Counted from the stretch's first letter, positions 1 to 8,830 are shown. The stretch is DNA of 64,000 nt from Actinomadura_C alba (GCF_039530285.1 NZ_BAAAOK010000009.1:1-64000); one strand, 5' to 3'. Program-made: numbers and translations. The notes: generated by a model from the sequence alone, not told the origin.

Positions 1-323
1 TGGGCGGCCCCGGGAAACAAGCCCGGAGAAATCCAGGCAACGCGCCCGGGGCCGACCCAGACCAACATTCTGGCTGGAAACTCCAACAACCATGGCCAGG
101 CCTCCTGATCTGGATCACACCATCAGGCACATGGCACATCGTCACACCCGAATAGGCCGTCGGGTACAGGTAAAGGTGCAGAGGTGCTCAGCCTGTCGAG
201 GCCGCCGTCACCGGGTGATCTGGCGCGCCTCGCAAGGCGGCATACCGGGCATACGGCCGATTGGGTCCATGGGGTGAGCACTGATCTTCCTCGCGCCGGT
301 GCCTATGCATTAGATCCGGCGGC
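1..323. other. left-edge stretch without a supported gene
   Basis: Short overlapping frames exist on the plus strand, but none has a convincing ribosome binding site, a recognisable domain or the codon bias of the neighbours. I see no RNA gene or repeat here. It is probably intergenic or decayed sequence downstream of the SRPBCC gene. Confidence 0.4.
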
Positions 324-737
324 TCAGCCGTGTGCTGTGGCCTCGATCGCCTGCTTCATCTCCCACGCGCCGCGTTCGACGCGAATGCGGATCTCGGCGG
401 CCAATGCGTGCGGCAGCACATCGGTGGTCCAGATCAGCCGGCCCCTCTTGTCGTCCTCCGGACGGACCTCGAACGAGGCGTGGTGGTGTTCAAGCGGCGG
501 TCGCGCACCCTCGACGACGGCGTAGGCGAGGCGGCGGGCCCCGTCATCGATGGCAACGATCAGCTCGCGGATCACATGCCCGTCGGGAAAGGTCAGGAAC
601 CGCTGGTCACCATCAATCCGGGTGCTCGTGACACGGCCGGGAAGCAGGCGTTCGTGCACGGCGCCGACATCGCGCAGCACGTCCCAGATGTGCTCGGGGG
701 ACGCGTCGATCAGGATCTCGTGGCGGATGGAAGCCAT
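324..737 (-). CDS. SRPBCC-family (START/polyketide-cyclase fold) protein
   Basis: A 137-residue protein with the hallmark opening of the SRPBCC helix-grip fold: a first strand followed by DASPEHIWDVLRD at about residues 11-23, a central ITRIDGDQRFLTF-like hairpin region and a long C-terminal amphipathic helix (VERGAWEMKQAIEA). Such proteins bind hydrophobic ligands in a cavity; the ligand cannot be read from sequence. An upstream in-frame start at 830 exists, but the ATG at 737 is preceded by GAGAGGAG and begins exactly where the domain starts, so I prefer it. It stands alone; the neighbouring DNA is decayed. Confidence 0.8.
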   Translation of the reverse strand: MASIRHEILIDASPEHIWDVLRDVGAVHERLLPGRVTSTRIDGDQRFLTFPDGHVIRELIVAIDDGARRLAYAVVEGARPPLEHHHASFEVRPEDDKRGRLIWTTDVLPHALAAEIRIRVERGAWEMKQAIEATAHG

Positions 738-1333
738 GAAGCCGGCGAACTCCTCTCGGGGTTGGACGGGCGCGATCAACCTAGCCGGAACACCTCCGAG
801 TCGGCACGCACCGAGTACGACCGACCCCAAACGCGAACCCGCCGGCCGGTATCCCCGCGACCGTCACCGTAAGCCACACTGTGCGGTCAAAACTCACGAA
901 CAACGACTTCACCGGAACAGGACCGCGGTCACCCGGCAAGCAACGTCAACTCTCACGAGCAGAACCAGCCTCACCGGCCCACTCAGCAATCGTCCAGCAG
1001 TTCTTGCGGGGCAAGTCGGCCAGCAGGCCGCGGACGAACATGTCCACATGGCCGCCCTGGCTGCCTGCGCCGTCACCGCCGCCCGGGCCGCACGACCACC
1101 GCCAGCACCACGCCGCCACCGACCAGCCCCAACGATGTCCCACCCGCCGACGCGCTAGGAGGCGCCCCCACCGAAGCGCTCTCGCTCCGGTGGGGGCCGT
1201 CACGTTCGGCCGACGAAGCCCCACAGGTCAGCGAACTCATGGCTTGACCCACTGGATCACGTGGAGGGCCCTCCGCATGCGTCACACCGCATGGCTTCCG
1301 CTAGTCGTCGGCTTGCCCTGGTGTTCCGGTGGT
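738..1333. other. decayed intergenic region around the transposase relic
   Basis: Apart from the transposase relic I find no complete gene in this 600-bp stretch. A second minus-strand frame (about 1073-1180) encodes a short glycine/valine-rich hydrophobic segment ending in Arg residues, like the tail anchor of a surface protein, but it has no credible start. The region looks like overlapping leftovers of lost genes. Confidence 0.4.
946..1050 (-). pseudogene. relic of an IS701/IS4-type transposase N-terminus
   Basis: On the minus strand this stretch reads FVRGLLADLPRKNCWTIAE, which closely resembles the conserved N-terminal block of IS701-family transposases of actinomycetes. The similarity stops after about 25-30 residues, and no DDE catalytic region or terminal inverted repeat is visible nearby. 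Only a short piece of the insertion sequence survives. The family call comes from recall of the motif, not from an alignment. Confidence 0.5.
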
Positions 1334-1756
1334 TCAGTTGTTGGTGGTGTACGTGGTCCTGCAGTGCTTCCAGGTGCCGTCGGCCGTGATGCCGCACGCC
1401 CGGATCCGCATCTCCTCGCCCCACACGGGCCGTGGGTTGTTGTCGGCGAGGTTATTGCGGTTGATGCTGCCGCATCCGCGGACGCTCGCCAGCCCACTCA
1501 CCCGATAAACGCCGTCCCGACGGACGGAGGCTTCGACGATGATGCCGTTGTCACCGTCGCAGTAGTTGTCCTCTGCCCAGACGGTGCCGCCGTCCGCGCC
1601 CACGGTGAAGCCGCCGTTCCCCAGCAAGAGCCCCGAGGCGCTGAACACCTGAATACTCACATTGGCCGCCGAGGCGGGTCCCGCCATGCCGACTGTGAGT
1701 CCCATGGCGGCCACGGCGCACGCGCCGAACATCCCCAGTCGAGTACGAACGCTCAT
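1334..1756 (-). CDS. small secreted cysteine-containing protein
   Basis: A 140-residue precursor. Residues 1-30 form a typical Sec signal peptide: MSVRTRL, then a hydrophobic core, then cleavage after PASA. The mature part is about 110 residues with four cysteines (in NYCDG, RGCGS, RACGI and KHCRT), suggesting two disulfides, and a strand-rich pattern. I do not recognise a named family; many actinomycetes have such exported peptides of unknown role. The ATG at 1756 is preceded by AGAAGGAG; an in-frame upstream start at 1786 would wrongly extend the signal peptide. It is monocistronic, with an AT-richer upstream region around 1815-1960. Confidence 0.75.
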   Translation of the reverse strand: MSVRTRLGMFGACAVAAMGLTVGMAGPASAANVSIQVFSASGLLLGNGGFTVGADGGTVWAEDNYCDGDNGIIVEASVRRDGVYRVSGLASVRGCGSINRNNLADNNPRPVWGEEMRIRACGITADGTWKHCRTTYTTNN

Positions 1757-2238
1757 CCCACTCCTTCTCTTCGGACCGGCGCACACCGGCCAGCGGGCAG
1801 TACTCCACCAGTGATCATGAAATTTGGGACGGCATTTTGCACGCTTACCGGTAAATGCGAAGTAAACGGTGTCTTACCTATAGGTATCGCATGTTTCGGA
1901 GGCCCAATTCAACGATTAAGGCTTGCAGTTAATGCACTTTGGCGCGCGCCATATGGTCACAAAGAGTTACATCTACCACCAGCGAGTGAACGGGACGTGC
2001 TGCTCTCGGGAATCGTTGGGTCCACCGCCTACTACGGCAGTCCGAGATCGTGATCTGGTTATCGACGGGCAAGGCGGGCTCGTTGGTGGCGGAAATATCC
2101 GGCCATCGCGGCCATCAGGTCATCAAGATGGCCGCCAACCGCCTCAGCCTCTACGGTGGCGGCAGCGGTCGCCCCAAGATCGTTGATCGTCACAAATCAA
2201 AGATCACCAGGCGGCTGCCCTATGTTACGGGCAGGAAC
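1757..2238. other. AT-richer intergenic region
   Basis: About 480 bp without a supported gene. Positions 1815-1980 are clearly more AT-rich than the surroundings and probably hold the promoter of the secreted protein at 1334-1756. A plus-strand frame from 2050 runs into the repeat at 2239 but shows no recognisable domain. Confidence 0.4.
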
Positions 2239-2355
2239 TGGTGGGCATCGGCCGGCGACCGGTTGATCGAGGCGCGCACCCCGGAACACCTCGGCCGCAA
2301 GCTGGAGCGCTTCCGCGCGCGCACGGCGTCCTCCGCGGGCCGGAGTCCGGACCAG
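2239..2355 (+). repeat. 117-bp repeat copy 1 (partner at 4777-4893)
   Basis: This stretch and 4777-4893 are near-identical over about 117 bp, starting at TGGTGGGCAT and ending at GTCCGGACCAG. Both encode the block AGDRLIEA.TPEHLG in the same relative frame. The copy here has lost the start and N-terminal part found at 4606, so it is a duplicated gene fragment rather than a gene. Confidence 0.85.
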
Positions 2356-2359
2356 ATGG

Positions 2360-2689
2360 GTGGCGCTCGGCCGCGAAGGGCCGCGCACCATCACGTTCTC
2401 GGCGCATCTCCCGTCATTGCCCCGCCCGTCGGAGCTGGCCGAGCGGCTGCCCAAGACGCTGATCCACCGGAACGTACCCGGCGAGGGCGTACACGCGCTG
2501 CTGACCGACTTCGACCGCTGCTGGGCCGCGTCCGCCGCCCAGTCGGTGTTCGGGCCCCGGCAGCGCTGGCTCGCCTCGGTAGAGGCCCTCGCCCGCTCCT
2601 GGCCGGTGATCACCCGGCCGCCCGCCGGCGGCCGCACCCGGTGGCGGCTCGGTGAGGTCACCCTCCCCTGGTCCGCCGTGGCCCCGTGA
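2360..2689 (+). CDS. hypothetical protein, probably a truncated remnant
   Basis: A 109-codon frame opening with GTG and ending 27 bp before the convergent DUF397 gene. Codon use is strongly GC3-biased like true genes here, which argues that it is or was coding. The sequence (for example GPRTITFSAHLPSLPRPSEL at the N-terminus, WRLGEVTLPWSAVAP at the C-terminus) matches no family I recognise. It abuts the duplicated fragment at 2239-2355 in another frame, so it may be the 3' part of a longer, disrupted gene. Confidence 0.4.
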   Translation: MALGREGPRTITFSAHLPSLPRPSELAERLPKTLIHRNVPGEGVHALLTDFDRCWAASAAQSVFGPRQRWLASVEALARSWPVITRPPAGGRTRWRLGEVTLPWSAVAP

Positions 2690-2716
2690 AACCGTGCCGC
2701 CACCGTCGTGCACTTG

Positions 2717-2977
2717 TCAGAGGTCGTGCCCGCCCGCAACCATCCGGGCGTGGAACACCCGCCAGACGTCGGCATCGAACACGAGCACGGGACCCTCAGG
2801 GTTCTTGGAATCACGAACGGCGATCACACCGGGCAGTTCCGCGAGCTCAACGCACGCTCCCTGCTCCTGGCTGCGACGGCTCCTACGCCACTGCGCATGC
2901 GCCCGTTCACCGTGTCGGAACATGAGCCACATCGCTTTCTGCTCGAGGGGACGGTCATTGCCGTGCAAGTCCGGCAA
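2717..2977 (-). CDS. DUF397 domain protein
   Basis: An 86-residue protein carrying the DUF397 signature: WRRSRRSQEQGACVE, then PGVIAVRDSKNPEGPVL, then an F/W-rich end (WRVFHARM). DUF397 proteins are small actinobacterial partners of XRE regulators; family knowledge suggests a toxin-like or antagonist role in Scr1/Scr2-type pairs. The frame starts at a TTG (2977) that overlaps the end of the upstream XRE gene by 23 bp, fitting translational coupling. In-frame ATGs at 2932 and 2923 are alternative starts. Confidence 0.85.
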   Translation of the reverse strand: MPDLHGNDRPLEQKAMWLMFRHGERAHAQWRRSRRSQEQGACVELAELPGVIAVRDSKNPEGPVLVFDADVWRVFHARMVAGGHDL

Positions 2978-3815
2978 TCGTCGCGATCGTATCCTCGGGA
3001 CTCTTGGCGACTGCCGTCAGCCGCTCGAAAGCGATTCGGAATGAATCCACTTCCTCCGGCTCCTCAATGAACAGCTCGCCTGCGACGTTCTCGACGTAAA
3101 CGGCATCTGGATCCTGCCGTTCCCTGAACTCAAGGATGGTGAACGGTCCCTTGGTCCCTGGATGAGTACCGCTGCTGAAGGGGATGACCTGAAGAGTCAC
3201 CTTGGGCAACTCCGCGACCTTGATGAGGTGCTGCATCTGCGCACGCATCACCACATCACCACCTGCCGGACGCTGCAAGGCCGCTTCGTCGATCACCGCC
3301 CACAGGCGTAGCGGATCCTCTCCGGTCAGGATCTGCTGACGAGCCATCCGGATCTCCACGCGGTGATCGATCTCGGCCGCGGAGATCTCCGCGGGACCTC
3401 GACTCATCAGAGCGCGTGCGTAGTCGGCCGTCTGCAGAATCCCCGGGATCACCGCGAGCTCGAACGTGCGCTCGGTGGCAGTCTCGGCCTCCAGCCCTAT
3501 GAATGTCGTGTAGGACTCCGACAGCATGTCGCGATATGGATGCCACCATCCACGCTCGCGTCCCTCACGCGCCCATGCCATGAGCTGTTCACGCTGGTGC
3601 TGATCGGTAACACCGTAGACGTCCAGCAGGTCCTGCACATCCCTCGGGTTAGGCCGCACCCACTCCCCACGCTCCATCCGCGTCAGTTTCCCAGCGGCCC
3701 AGTTCAACCGATCCGTCACATCGAGTGCCGTAAGGCCGCAATCTCGCCGAAGCCTTCGCAGCTCTGCCGAGAGGCGTCGCCGTCGAAGCGTCGGACTACG
3801 ACGAGGGCTGGACAT
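2955..3815 (-). CDS. XRE-family regulator with DUF5753 domain
   Basis: A 286-residue protein. Residues about 15-70 form a helix-turn-helix (LRRLRRDCGLTALDVTDRL, ending in KLTRMERGEWVRP). The rest is a DUF5753 ligand/partner domain with the typical YTTFIGLEAETAT, VIPGILQTADYARA and VTLQVIPFSSG blocks. This is the standard XRE partner of DUF397 genes and probably represses its own operon. I chose the ATG at 3815, which has GGAG upstream; further in-frame starts at 3860 and 3986 add residues with no similarity and lack a Shine-Dalgarno. The divergent small gene at 4012 shares its upstream region. Confidence 0.9.
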   Translation of the reverse strand: MSSPRRSPTLRRRRLSAELRRLRRDCGLTALDVTDRLNWAAGKLTRMERGEWVRPNPRDVQDLLDVYGVTDQHQREQLMAWAREGRERGWWHPYRDMLSESYTTFIGLEAETATERTFELAVIPGILQTADYARALMSRGPAEISAAEIDHRVEIRMARQQILTGEDPLRLWAVIDEAALQRPAGGDVVMRAQMQHLIKVAELPKVTLQVIPFSSGTHPGTKGPFTILEFRERQDPDAVYVENVAGELFIEEPEEVDSFRIAFERLTAVAKSPEDTIATIAGLARQ

Positions 3816-4011
3816 TGGCGTCTCCGAATCATCACTGGCAGTGAGGAGATCGTAGGACATCACCGCCGCATCAACACTCAGACACCAAAACATCTCGACT
3901 AAAAAAGAGTATTGATATTTTGTCGAGCATCCGCCACCATGGGCGCATCCCCGACTCCTCATCGTCCGCACCGACCCACGCCCCATCGCCGCAACTAGGA
4001 GTGATCGCCTC
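3816..4011. promoter_or_regulatory. divergent promoter region of the XRE gene and the small gene at 4012
   Basis: A 196-bp gap between two divergent genes, containing the most AT-rich patch of this area (about 3898-3925, including TTGATATTTTGTCG). XRE/DUF397 loci usually carry their operator in this position. I do not see a clear dyad, so the exact sites are not resolved. Confidence 0.4.
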
Positions 4012-4251
4012 GTGACTGTCGATGACCGCGTCTCTCTCGAACGGCTTCAGGACGACTTCCCCGGCTGGCATGTGTGGCGGGCGCGGACGGCGACGGGCGA
4101 GGCCGGTACCTGGTGGGCGACCCGACGCGATCGCGTCCTCACCACCGAGGAGATGCGGGCCGGTCTCGCGCACACGGTCGCCGGGGACACCGCCGACGAA
4201 CTGCGTGACGCGCTCGTAGGTCAGCGCGACATCGAGAGCACGCGGGTCTGA
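4012..4251 (+). CDS. small XRE-associated protein
   Basis: A 79-residue protein starting at GTG with AGGAG at 3996-4000. Its pattern FPGWHVWRARTATGEAGTWW followed by ATRRDRVLTTEEMRAGLA and DTADELRDAL is that of short proteins commonly encoded beside XRE/DUF5753 regulators in actinomycetes. Their function is not established. Divergent orientation and a shared upstream region suggest common control with the regulator at 2955-3815. The ORF at 4606 and the one at 44543 have a related layout (aromatic WW/W block followed by an acidic helix). Confidence 0.7.
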   Translation: MTVDDRVSLERLQDDFPGWHVWRARTATGEAGTWWATRRDRVLTTEEMRAGLAHTVAGDTADELRDALVGQRDIESTRV

Positions 4252-4605
4252 CGTGGGCATCTCGTGGGGCGACCCGCATCACCCGCCGTCCGCGGCGGTG
4301 ACCAGTGCAAGCGGTACGGCGGAGGCCCGTATGGGCATGGCCGCCGTACCCGCTCTGACGTCCGGGACAGGGGAAGGCCCGGGCGACGTCGTACGGCCTG
4401 GTATCGACCGCCGGAGCAACGGTGCCGGGCCGTACGACCCCCTCGAACCGGCGCGGCGGCGCGAACGTGACGGGTTCCCGGCCCCCGGGGAGCCTCGAAC
4501 GCGCGCCGCCGCGCCACCGTCCGGCCGACCACGGCTCAGGCGATTCCTCGTACGGCTGACGTCTCTGCCGCCTGGCCCCGGCCCGTTCATACCGCGGCCG
4601 AAGCG
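4252..4605. other. intergenic stretch without a supported gene
   Basis: Both strands are open in several frames because of the GC content, but none has a ribosome binding site, a recognisable motif or a clean codon pattern. I see no repeat or hairpin that stands out. Confidence 0.35.
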
Positions 4606-4923
4606 GTGAGCGGCCATCACGGGCGCCATTGCGGAAGTGCGGGGAACGAGGCGGAGTCCGCGGTCGCGGGTGCCCCCCCTCCTCCGCTTCCCGCGATAGC
4701 GCCTGAGGTGGCGCTGGCACTGCTCGAGCAGCGGTTCCCCGCCGTACCGCTGTGGTTCGGCCAGGCGACCGGCCATTGGTGGGCATTGGCCGGCGACCGG
4801 TTGATCGAGGCGCATACCCCGGAACACCTCGGCCGCGAGCTGGAGCGCTTCCGCACGCGCACAGTGCCCTCCGCGGGCCGGAGTCCGGACCAGGCAGGAG
4901 ATTCCACGGGCCGGACGCGCTAG
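4606..4923 (+). CDS. small hypothetical protein with WWAL/LIEA block
   Basis: A 105-residue protein starting at GTG. The N-terminal 30 residues are low complexity; the core LLEQRFPAVPLWFGQATGHW then WALAGDRLIEAHTPEHLGRE has the same design as the XRE-associated protein at 4012 (aromatic block, short strand, acidic helix). Part of it is duplicated at 2239-2355. The ribosome binding site is weak, so the exact start is uncertain. Function unknown. Confidence 0.5.
   Translation: MSGHHGRHCGSAGNEAESAVAGAPPPPLPAIAPEVALALLEQRFPAVPLWFGQATGHWWALAGDRLIEAHTPEHLGRELERFRTRTVPSAGRSPDQAGDSTGRTR
4777..4893 (+). repeat. 117-bp repeat copy 2 (partner at 2239-2355)
   Basis: This is the copy that lies inside an apparently intact small gene (4606-4923). 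The two copies are direct repeats 2.5 kb apart, and the XRE/DUF397/small-gene cassette sits between them, so recombination between them would delete that cassette. Confidence 0.85.
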
Positions 4924-4989
4924 GCGGGTACGTACTGGGAAACCGATTCACATTCGGTTACATTCTCTTCGTCCCGATGAGGAGATCCA

Positions 4990-6678
4990 TTGCCTCGACT
5001 CGATCTGGCGACGCTGCATGAGGCGATCGCGGCCGCCGTACCCGACCGGGAGTGCCTGGTATGGCGGGACAGGCGGCTGACCTGGCACGACGTCACCGAT
5101 CGGACCCGCCGGCTGGCTCGGGTGCTGCACGCTCACGGGCTCGGGCCACGGGGCGGGACCGGCGCACCGTGGGCGTCCGGCCACGACCATCTCGCCCTCT
5201 ATCTGCACAACGGGCCGGAGTACCTGGAGGGCCTGCTCGCCGCGCACAAGGCGAGGGTCGCGCCGTTCAACGTCAACTACCGGTACGTCGACGACGAGCT
5301 CGCCCACCTCTTCACCGACGCCCGGCCGGCCGCGATCGTCTATCACGCCCGCTTCGCGCGGACGCTGCGCCGGATCCTCGATCGGTTCGATCGGCCCGCG
5401 TTGCTGCTGCAGGTCCCCGACGAGTCCGGCGCCGAACTCCTGCCCGAAGCCCTCGACTATGACCAGGCACTTGCCGCGGCCTCGCCCGAGCCGCTGGACG
5501 TCCAGCCGAGCCCCGATGACCTGCACATCCTCTACACCGGTGGCACGACCGGAATGCCCAAGGGCGTCCTGTGGCGCATCGGCGACCTGCTGAGCGGGCC
5601 GCTGGGGCTGCGGCGGCGGGACGGCACCCCGATCACGGATCTGGCGGAGGCCCTCGAACCCGCTGTGACCTCCCGGCGTCGCGTACTGATCGCGCCGCCG
5701 CTCATGCACGGCACCGGAACGTGGTCGGCTCTCGGCGGATGGCGCGCCGGCGCCACTGTCGTGATCCCGGATCGGGTCGACCGGCTGGACGCCGGCGACC
5801 TGCTCAGTGTCGCCTCCCGCGAGCGGGTGACCCGGGTGACCATCGTGGGCGACGCGTTCGCCCGGCCGATCGCCGACGAGCTCGATCGCGGGGCCGGCCG
5901 CCACGACCTCTCGGAGCTGCGGGAGATCCTCAATTCGGGTGCCGCGATCAGTCCGCGGATCAAGCGGCGGCTGGCCTCCGCCCTGCCGGCCGTACGGATC
6001 ACCGATGTCCTCGGGTCGACGGAGACCGGTTTCCAGGTCGCCCGAAACGGCTCGGACGACCGCCCCTTCACTCCCGCGCCGGGAACGGCCGTGCTCAGCG
6101 CCGACCGCACCCGTGCCCTGGCCCCGGGTGAGGAGGAGCTCGGCTGGCTGGCCAAGACCGGCACGATCCCGCTGGGTTATCTCGGCGACCCGGAGAAGAC
6201 GGCCGCCACCTTCATCACCGTCGGCGGGCGACGGTTCGCCGTCGCCGGGGACCGTGCCCGGCTGCTGGCCGACGGCACCGTCGTGGTGTACGGAAGGGAG
6301 GCCACCACGATCAACACCGGCGGCGAGAAGGTGTTCGCCGAGGAGGTCGAGAACGTACTGCGCGGCGTGCCGGGCGTGACCGACGCCCTCGTCGTCGGCC
6401 GCCCGAGCGAACGCTGGGGCCAGGAGGTCGTCGCGGTCGTCCGGCTGTCGGCCGAACGTACCGACGACGAGCTTCGCTCGGCCTGCGCAGCGCATCTCGC
6501 CCGCTACAAGCTGCCCAAGGCGTTCCTGCGCACCGCGCGAGGGCTACGGCTGCCCAACGGCAAGGCCGACTACGCGGCGGCCCGCGCGGTCCTGACCGCC
6601 GCCGGCGGCACCGGCGCCTCGCCCTGCACCCACGCCTCCGGCACCGGCGCCGGCGACACCGACAAGGGGATCTCATGA
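4990..6678 (+). CDS. acyl-CoA synthetase (AMP-forming, FadD type)
   Basis: A 562-residue ANL-superfamily ligase that adenylates a carboxylic acid and transfers it to CoA. Visible core motifs: the phosphate loop LYTGGTTGMPKGVLWR (about 180-195), the A5 motif VLGSTETGFQV, the A7/A8 hinge GDRARLLADGTVVVYGRE and the C-terminal LPNGKADY carrying the catalytic lysine. The loop ending in GVLWR is typical of actinobacterial steroid or long-chain FadD enzymes, but the substrate is not certain. The start is TTG with GAGGAG just upstream. It overlaps the next gene by 4 bp, so the two form an operon. Confidence 0.88.
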   Translation: MPRLDLATLHEAIAAAVPDRECLVWRDRRLTWHDVTDRTRRLARVLHAHGLGPRGGTGAPWASGHDHLALYLHNGPEYLEGLLAAHKARVAPFNVNYRYVDDELAHLFTDARPAAIVYHARFARTLRRILDRFDRPALLLQVPDESGAELLPEALDYDQALAAASPEPLDVQPSPDDLHILYTGGTTGMPKGVLWRIGDLLSGPLGLRRRDGTPITDLAEALEPAVTSRRRVLIAPPLMHGTGTWSALGGWRAGATVVIPDRVDRLDAGDLLSVASRERVTRVTIVGDAFARPIADELDRGAGRHDLSELREILNSGAAISPRIKRRLASALPAVRITDVLGSTETGFQVARNGSDDRPFTPAPGTAVLSADRTRALAPGEEELGWLAKTGTIPLGYLGDPEKTAATFITVGGRRFAVAGDRARLLADGTVVVYGREATTINTGGEKVFAEEVENVLRGVPGVTDALVVGRPSERWGQEVVAVVRLSAERTDDELRSACAAHLARYKLPKAFLRTARGLRLPNGKADYAAARAVLTAAGGTGASPCTHASGTGAGDTDKGIS

Positions 6679-7466
6679 CCGACATCCGGCCGCTGCTCGC
6701 GGCGCTGAACGCGGAGAGCGAGCACCTCGACGGGCTCGTCGCGCCGCTCGACGCCGATCAGTGGGCGCTCGCGACTCCGGCCGAGGGCTGGACGATAGCG
6801 CACCAGGTGTCGCACCTCGCGTGGACCGACCGGCTGGCGATCACCGCGGCGACCGATCCGGACGCCTTCGCCGCCATGCTCTCCGAAGCCACCGCGAGTC
6901 CACAGGAGTACGTGGACGCGGGTGCGGAGGAGGGAGCCGGCGAAGAGCCGGGCCGGCTGTTGCTGCGCTGGCGGGCCGGGCGGCTGAGGCTGGCCGAGGC
7001 GCTGACCGCCGTTCCCGGCGGCACCAGGCTTCCGTGGTTCGGACCGCCGATGCGCGCGCCGTCGATGGTCACCGCGCGACTCATGGAGACCTGGGCGCAT
7101 GGCCAGGACGTCGCCGACGCGCTCGGAGTGAAACGCGAGCCCACGGAGCGGCTGCGGCACGTCGCCCATATCGGGGTGCGCACCCGGGATTTCGCGTTCC
7201 ACATCCGGGGTCTCACCCCTCCCCGGGAGGAGTTCCGGGTAGGCCTCACCGCACCCTCCGGCGACTCCTGGACATGGGGCCCTGCGGACGCCGCCCAGTC
7301 GGTGACCGGGCCCGCGCTCGACTTCTGCCTGCTGGTGACCCAGCGGCGGCACCGCGCCGACCTGGACCTCACGGTGACCGGAGAAAACGCCGACCGCTGG
7401 CTGGACATCGCCCAGGCCTTCGCCGGTCCCCCTGGATCCGGCCGCGCCCCGTCGGACGCCGCCTGA
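6675..7466 (+). CDS. TIGR03084-type DinB/mycothiol-dependent enzyme-fold protein
   Basis: A 263-residue protein whose N-terminal half shows the DinB-like four-helix domain of the maleylpyruvate isomerase family (LDADQWALATPAEGWTIAHQ, then VSHLAWTDRLAI with metal-binding His candidates; METWAHGQDVADALG supplies the third His). Proteins of this type bind a divalent metal and often use mycothiol. It overlaps the acyl-CoA synthetase stop by 4 bp, so both are probably co-translated and act in one catabolic step, although the substrate is unknown. Confidence 0.82.
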   Translation: MTDIRPLLAALNAESEHLDGLVAPLDADQWALATPAEGWTIAHQVSHLAWTDRLAITAATDPDAFAAMLSEATASPQEYVDAGAEEGAGEEPGRLLLRWRAGRLRLAEALTAVPGGTRLPWFGPPMRAPSMVTARLMETWAHGQDVADALGVKREPTERLRHVAHIGVRTRDFAFHIRGLTPPREEFRVGLTAPSGDSWTWGPADAAQSVTGPALDFCLLVTQRRHRADLDLTVTGENADRWLDIAQAFAGPPGSGRAPSDAA

Positions 7467-7554
7467 AGAACGGAAGGCGCGCGGTCCCGGACCTGGCAGG
7501 ATGCGTGGCGAGCACCGGCCGTCGATCGCGGCCATCACGGAAGGTCACAGTGCT

Positions 7555-8067
7555 GTGGAGATCAAGCTCGTTCAGGGGGACATCACCGAGCAGCAAGTGG
7601 ACGCCGTGGTCAACGCGGCGAACTCCTCGTTGCTGGGCGGTGGCGGAGTCGACGGCGCCATTCACCGACGCGGCGGACCGGCGATCCTGGCGGCCTGCCG
7701 GAAGCTGCGGGCATCCCACTACGGAAAGGGGCTGCCGACCGGCCAGGCTGTGGCGACCACGGCGGGCGAACTACCCGCCCGATGGGTGATCCATACGGTG
7801 GGCCCTGTCTACGCCGAGTCCGAGGACCGCTCGGAGCTGCTGGCCTCCTGCTATCGCGAGTCGTTGCGGGTGGCCGACGAACTGGGTGCCGGGTCGGTGG
7901 CCTTTCCCGCCGTGTCGGCCGGGATCTACGGGTGGCCGGTCGACGACGCCGCGCGGATAGCCGTCAGCACGGTCCGGTCCACCCCGACCGGCGTCCACGA
8001 CGTGCGTTTCGTCCTGTTCACTCCGGACGTCTACGCCGCTTTCGAACGGGCCCTCGCCGCCCGCTGA
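7555..8067 (+). CDS. macrodomain ADP-ribose hydrolase (O-acetyl-ADP-ribose deacetylase-like)
   Basis: A 170-residue single macrodomain. Key motifs: VQGDITEQQVDAVVNAANSS (adenosine and distal-ribose binding), LLGGGGVDGAIHRRGG (the glycine-rich loop around the ribose) and FPAVSAGIYGWP (phosphate loop). The family removes ADP-ribose or hydrolyses O-acetyl-ADP-ribose. The GTG at 7555 has GGAAGG about ten bases upstream and begins the first beta strand; the ATG at 7501 would add 18 unrelated residues. It follows the TIGR03084 gene by 88 bp and may be separately transcribed. Confidence 0.9.
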   Translation: MEIKLVQGDITEQQVDAVVNAANSSLLGGGGVDGAIHRRGGPAILAACRKLRASHYGKGLPTGQAVATTAGELPARWVIHTVGPVYAESEDRSELLASCYRESLRVADELGAGSVAFPAVSAGIYGWPVDDAARIAVSTVRSTPTGVHDVRFVLFTPDVYAAFERALAAR

Positions 8068-8304
8068 CTCGGATGTCGCGAAACCCGCAGCGCGGGGGTC
8101 ACTTGCTTGCGCCCAGAAGAAAGCCAGAAGCATCACCCGCGAACGTCATCGCGAATTCGCCCAGGTCGGCGGTCAACCCCGGGAGGCCCGCTGGTGTCTC
8201 TAGTACATGAGTGACGAGAGATGGAACGCCATCGCGGCCGATCGGGATGTGCGACTCAGCGCGCTGCCCCCAGGCCACCCACCACCCTTGCCACCGGCCG
8301 GTCT

Positions 8305-8468
8305 GGGCTGAGGCCGCCGACAACGGCAAGGTCTTCGTCGCCGGTCTCAGCCGCGGTCAGAAGACCGAACGCAGCCGTCTGGAAGCCGAGGTCGCCCGAG
8401 CACAGCAAGTCGTCACCGAAATCGACGCAGCCAACACCAACCCGCCAGCGCCGGATGAAGGGGATTGA
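8305..8468 (+). pseudogene. C-terminal remnant of a mobile-element protein
   Basis: The last ~55 codons of this frame read AADNGKVFVAGLSRGQKTER and continue as a charged helix (LEAEVARAQQVVTEIDAA) to a stop at 8468. The frame upstream is incoherent. The piece ends just before the gene fragment at 8471 in a Tn554-like order (large recombinase followed by a small partner), so I read it as the tail of a lost element. This assignment rests on layout and recalled family features. Confidence 0.35.
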
Positions 8469-8470
8469 GC

Positions 8471-8830
8471 ATGGGACGGCTCTCTGATGAGACCAGGGCT
8501 CGTAATGAGCAAGCGATCCGAGCCACGATGGACCGGCCGCTACGGGGCGAGATCCCGCCGGGCGGACGCTGTGCCCTGAAGACTCTCGCTGCTGAGTCTG
8601 GGGTGACCTGCACTGGCTTCTACGCCAAGACCAACGATTGCGCAAAGGTCAACCCCGGCCCGCGGTCGTTCGCGAGCTGCGGCCGGAAGGCTCGTTGTTT
8701 GGTCCGTGCTGAGCGGTCCGTTCCTGGCTGTTGTCAACCCAAGCCGGCCCCACGGCTCTCCACCAGACCCGGGACGGTTCAGACCCACCAACGTCTGGAT
8801 GGCGGCTCACCAACGAAGCTGAAGCACCTC
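8471..8830 (+). pseudogene. degenerate small partner protein of a tripartite recombinase element
   Basis: The start (ATG at 8471, with AAGGGG upstream) and first ~55 residues are well formed: MGRLSDETRARNEQAIRATM, then LKTLAAESGVTCTGFYAK. This resembles the small third protein (TnpC-like) of Tn554-type tyrosine-recombinase elements. The reading then degenerates and runs into the 3' end of the convergent acetyltransferase gene. Together with 8305-8468 it marks a decayed mobile element. Confidence 0.45.

Noticed and set aside
4948..6495. 515-codon minus-strand frame opposite the acyl-CoA synthetase
   Set aside because: Antisense shadow; composition dominated by Gly, Arg, Asp and Val, and no motif.
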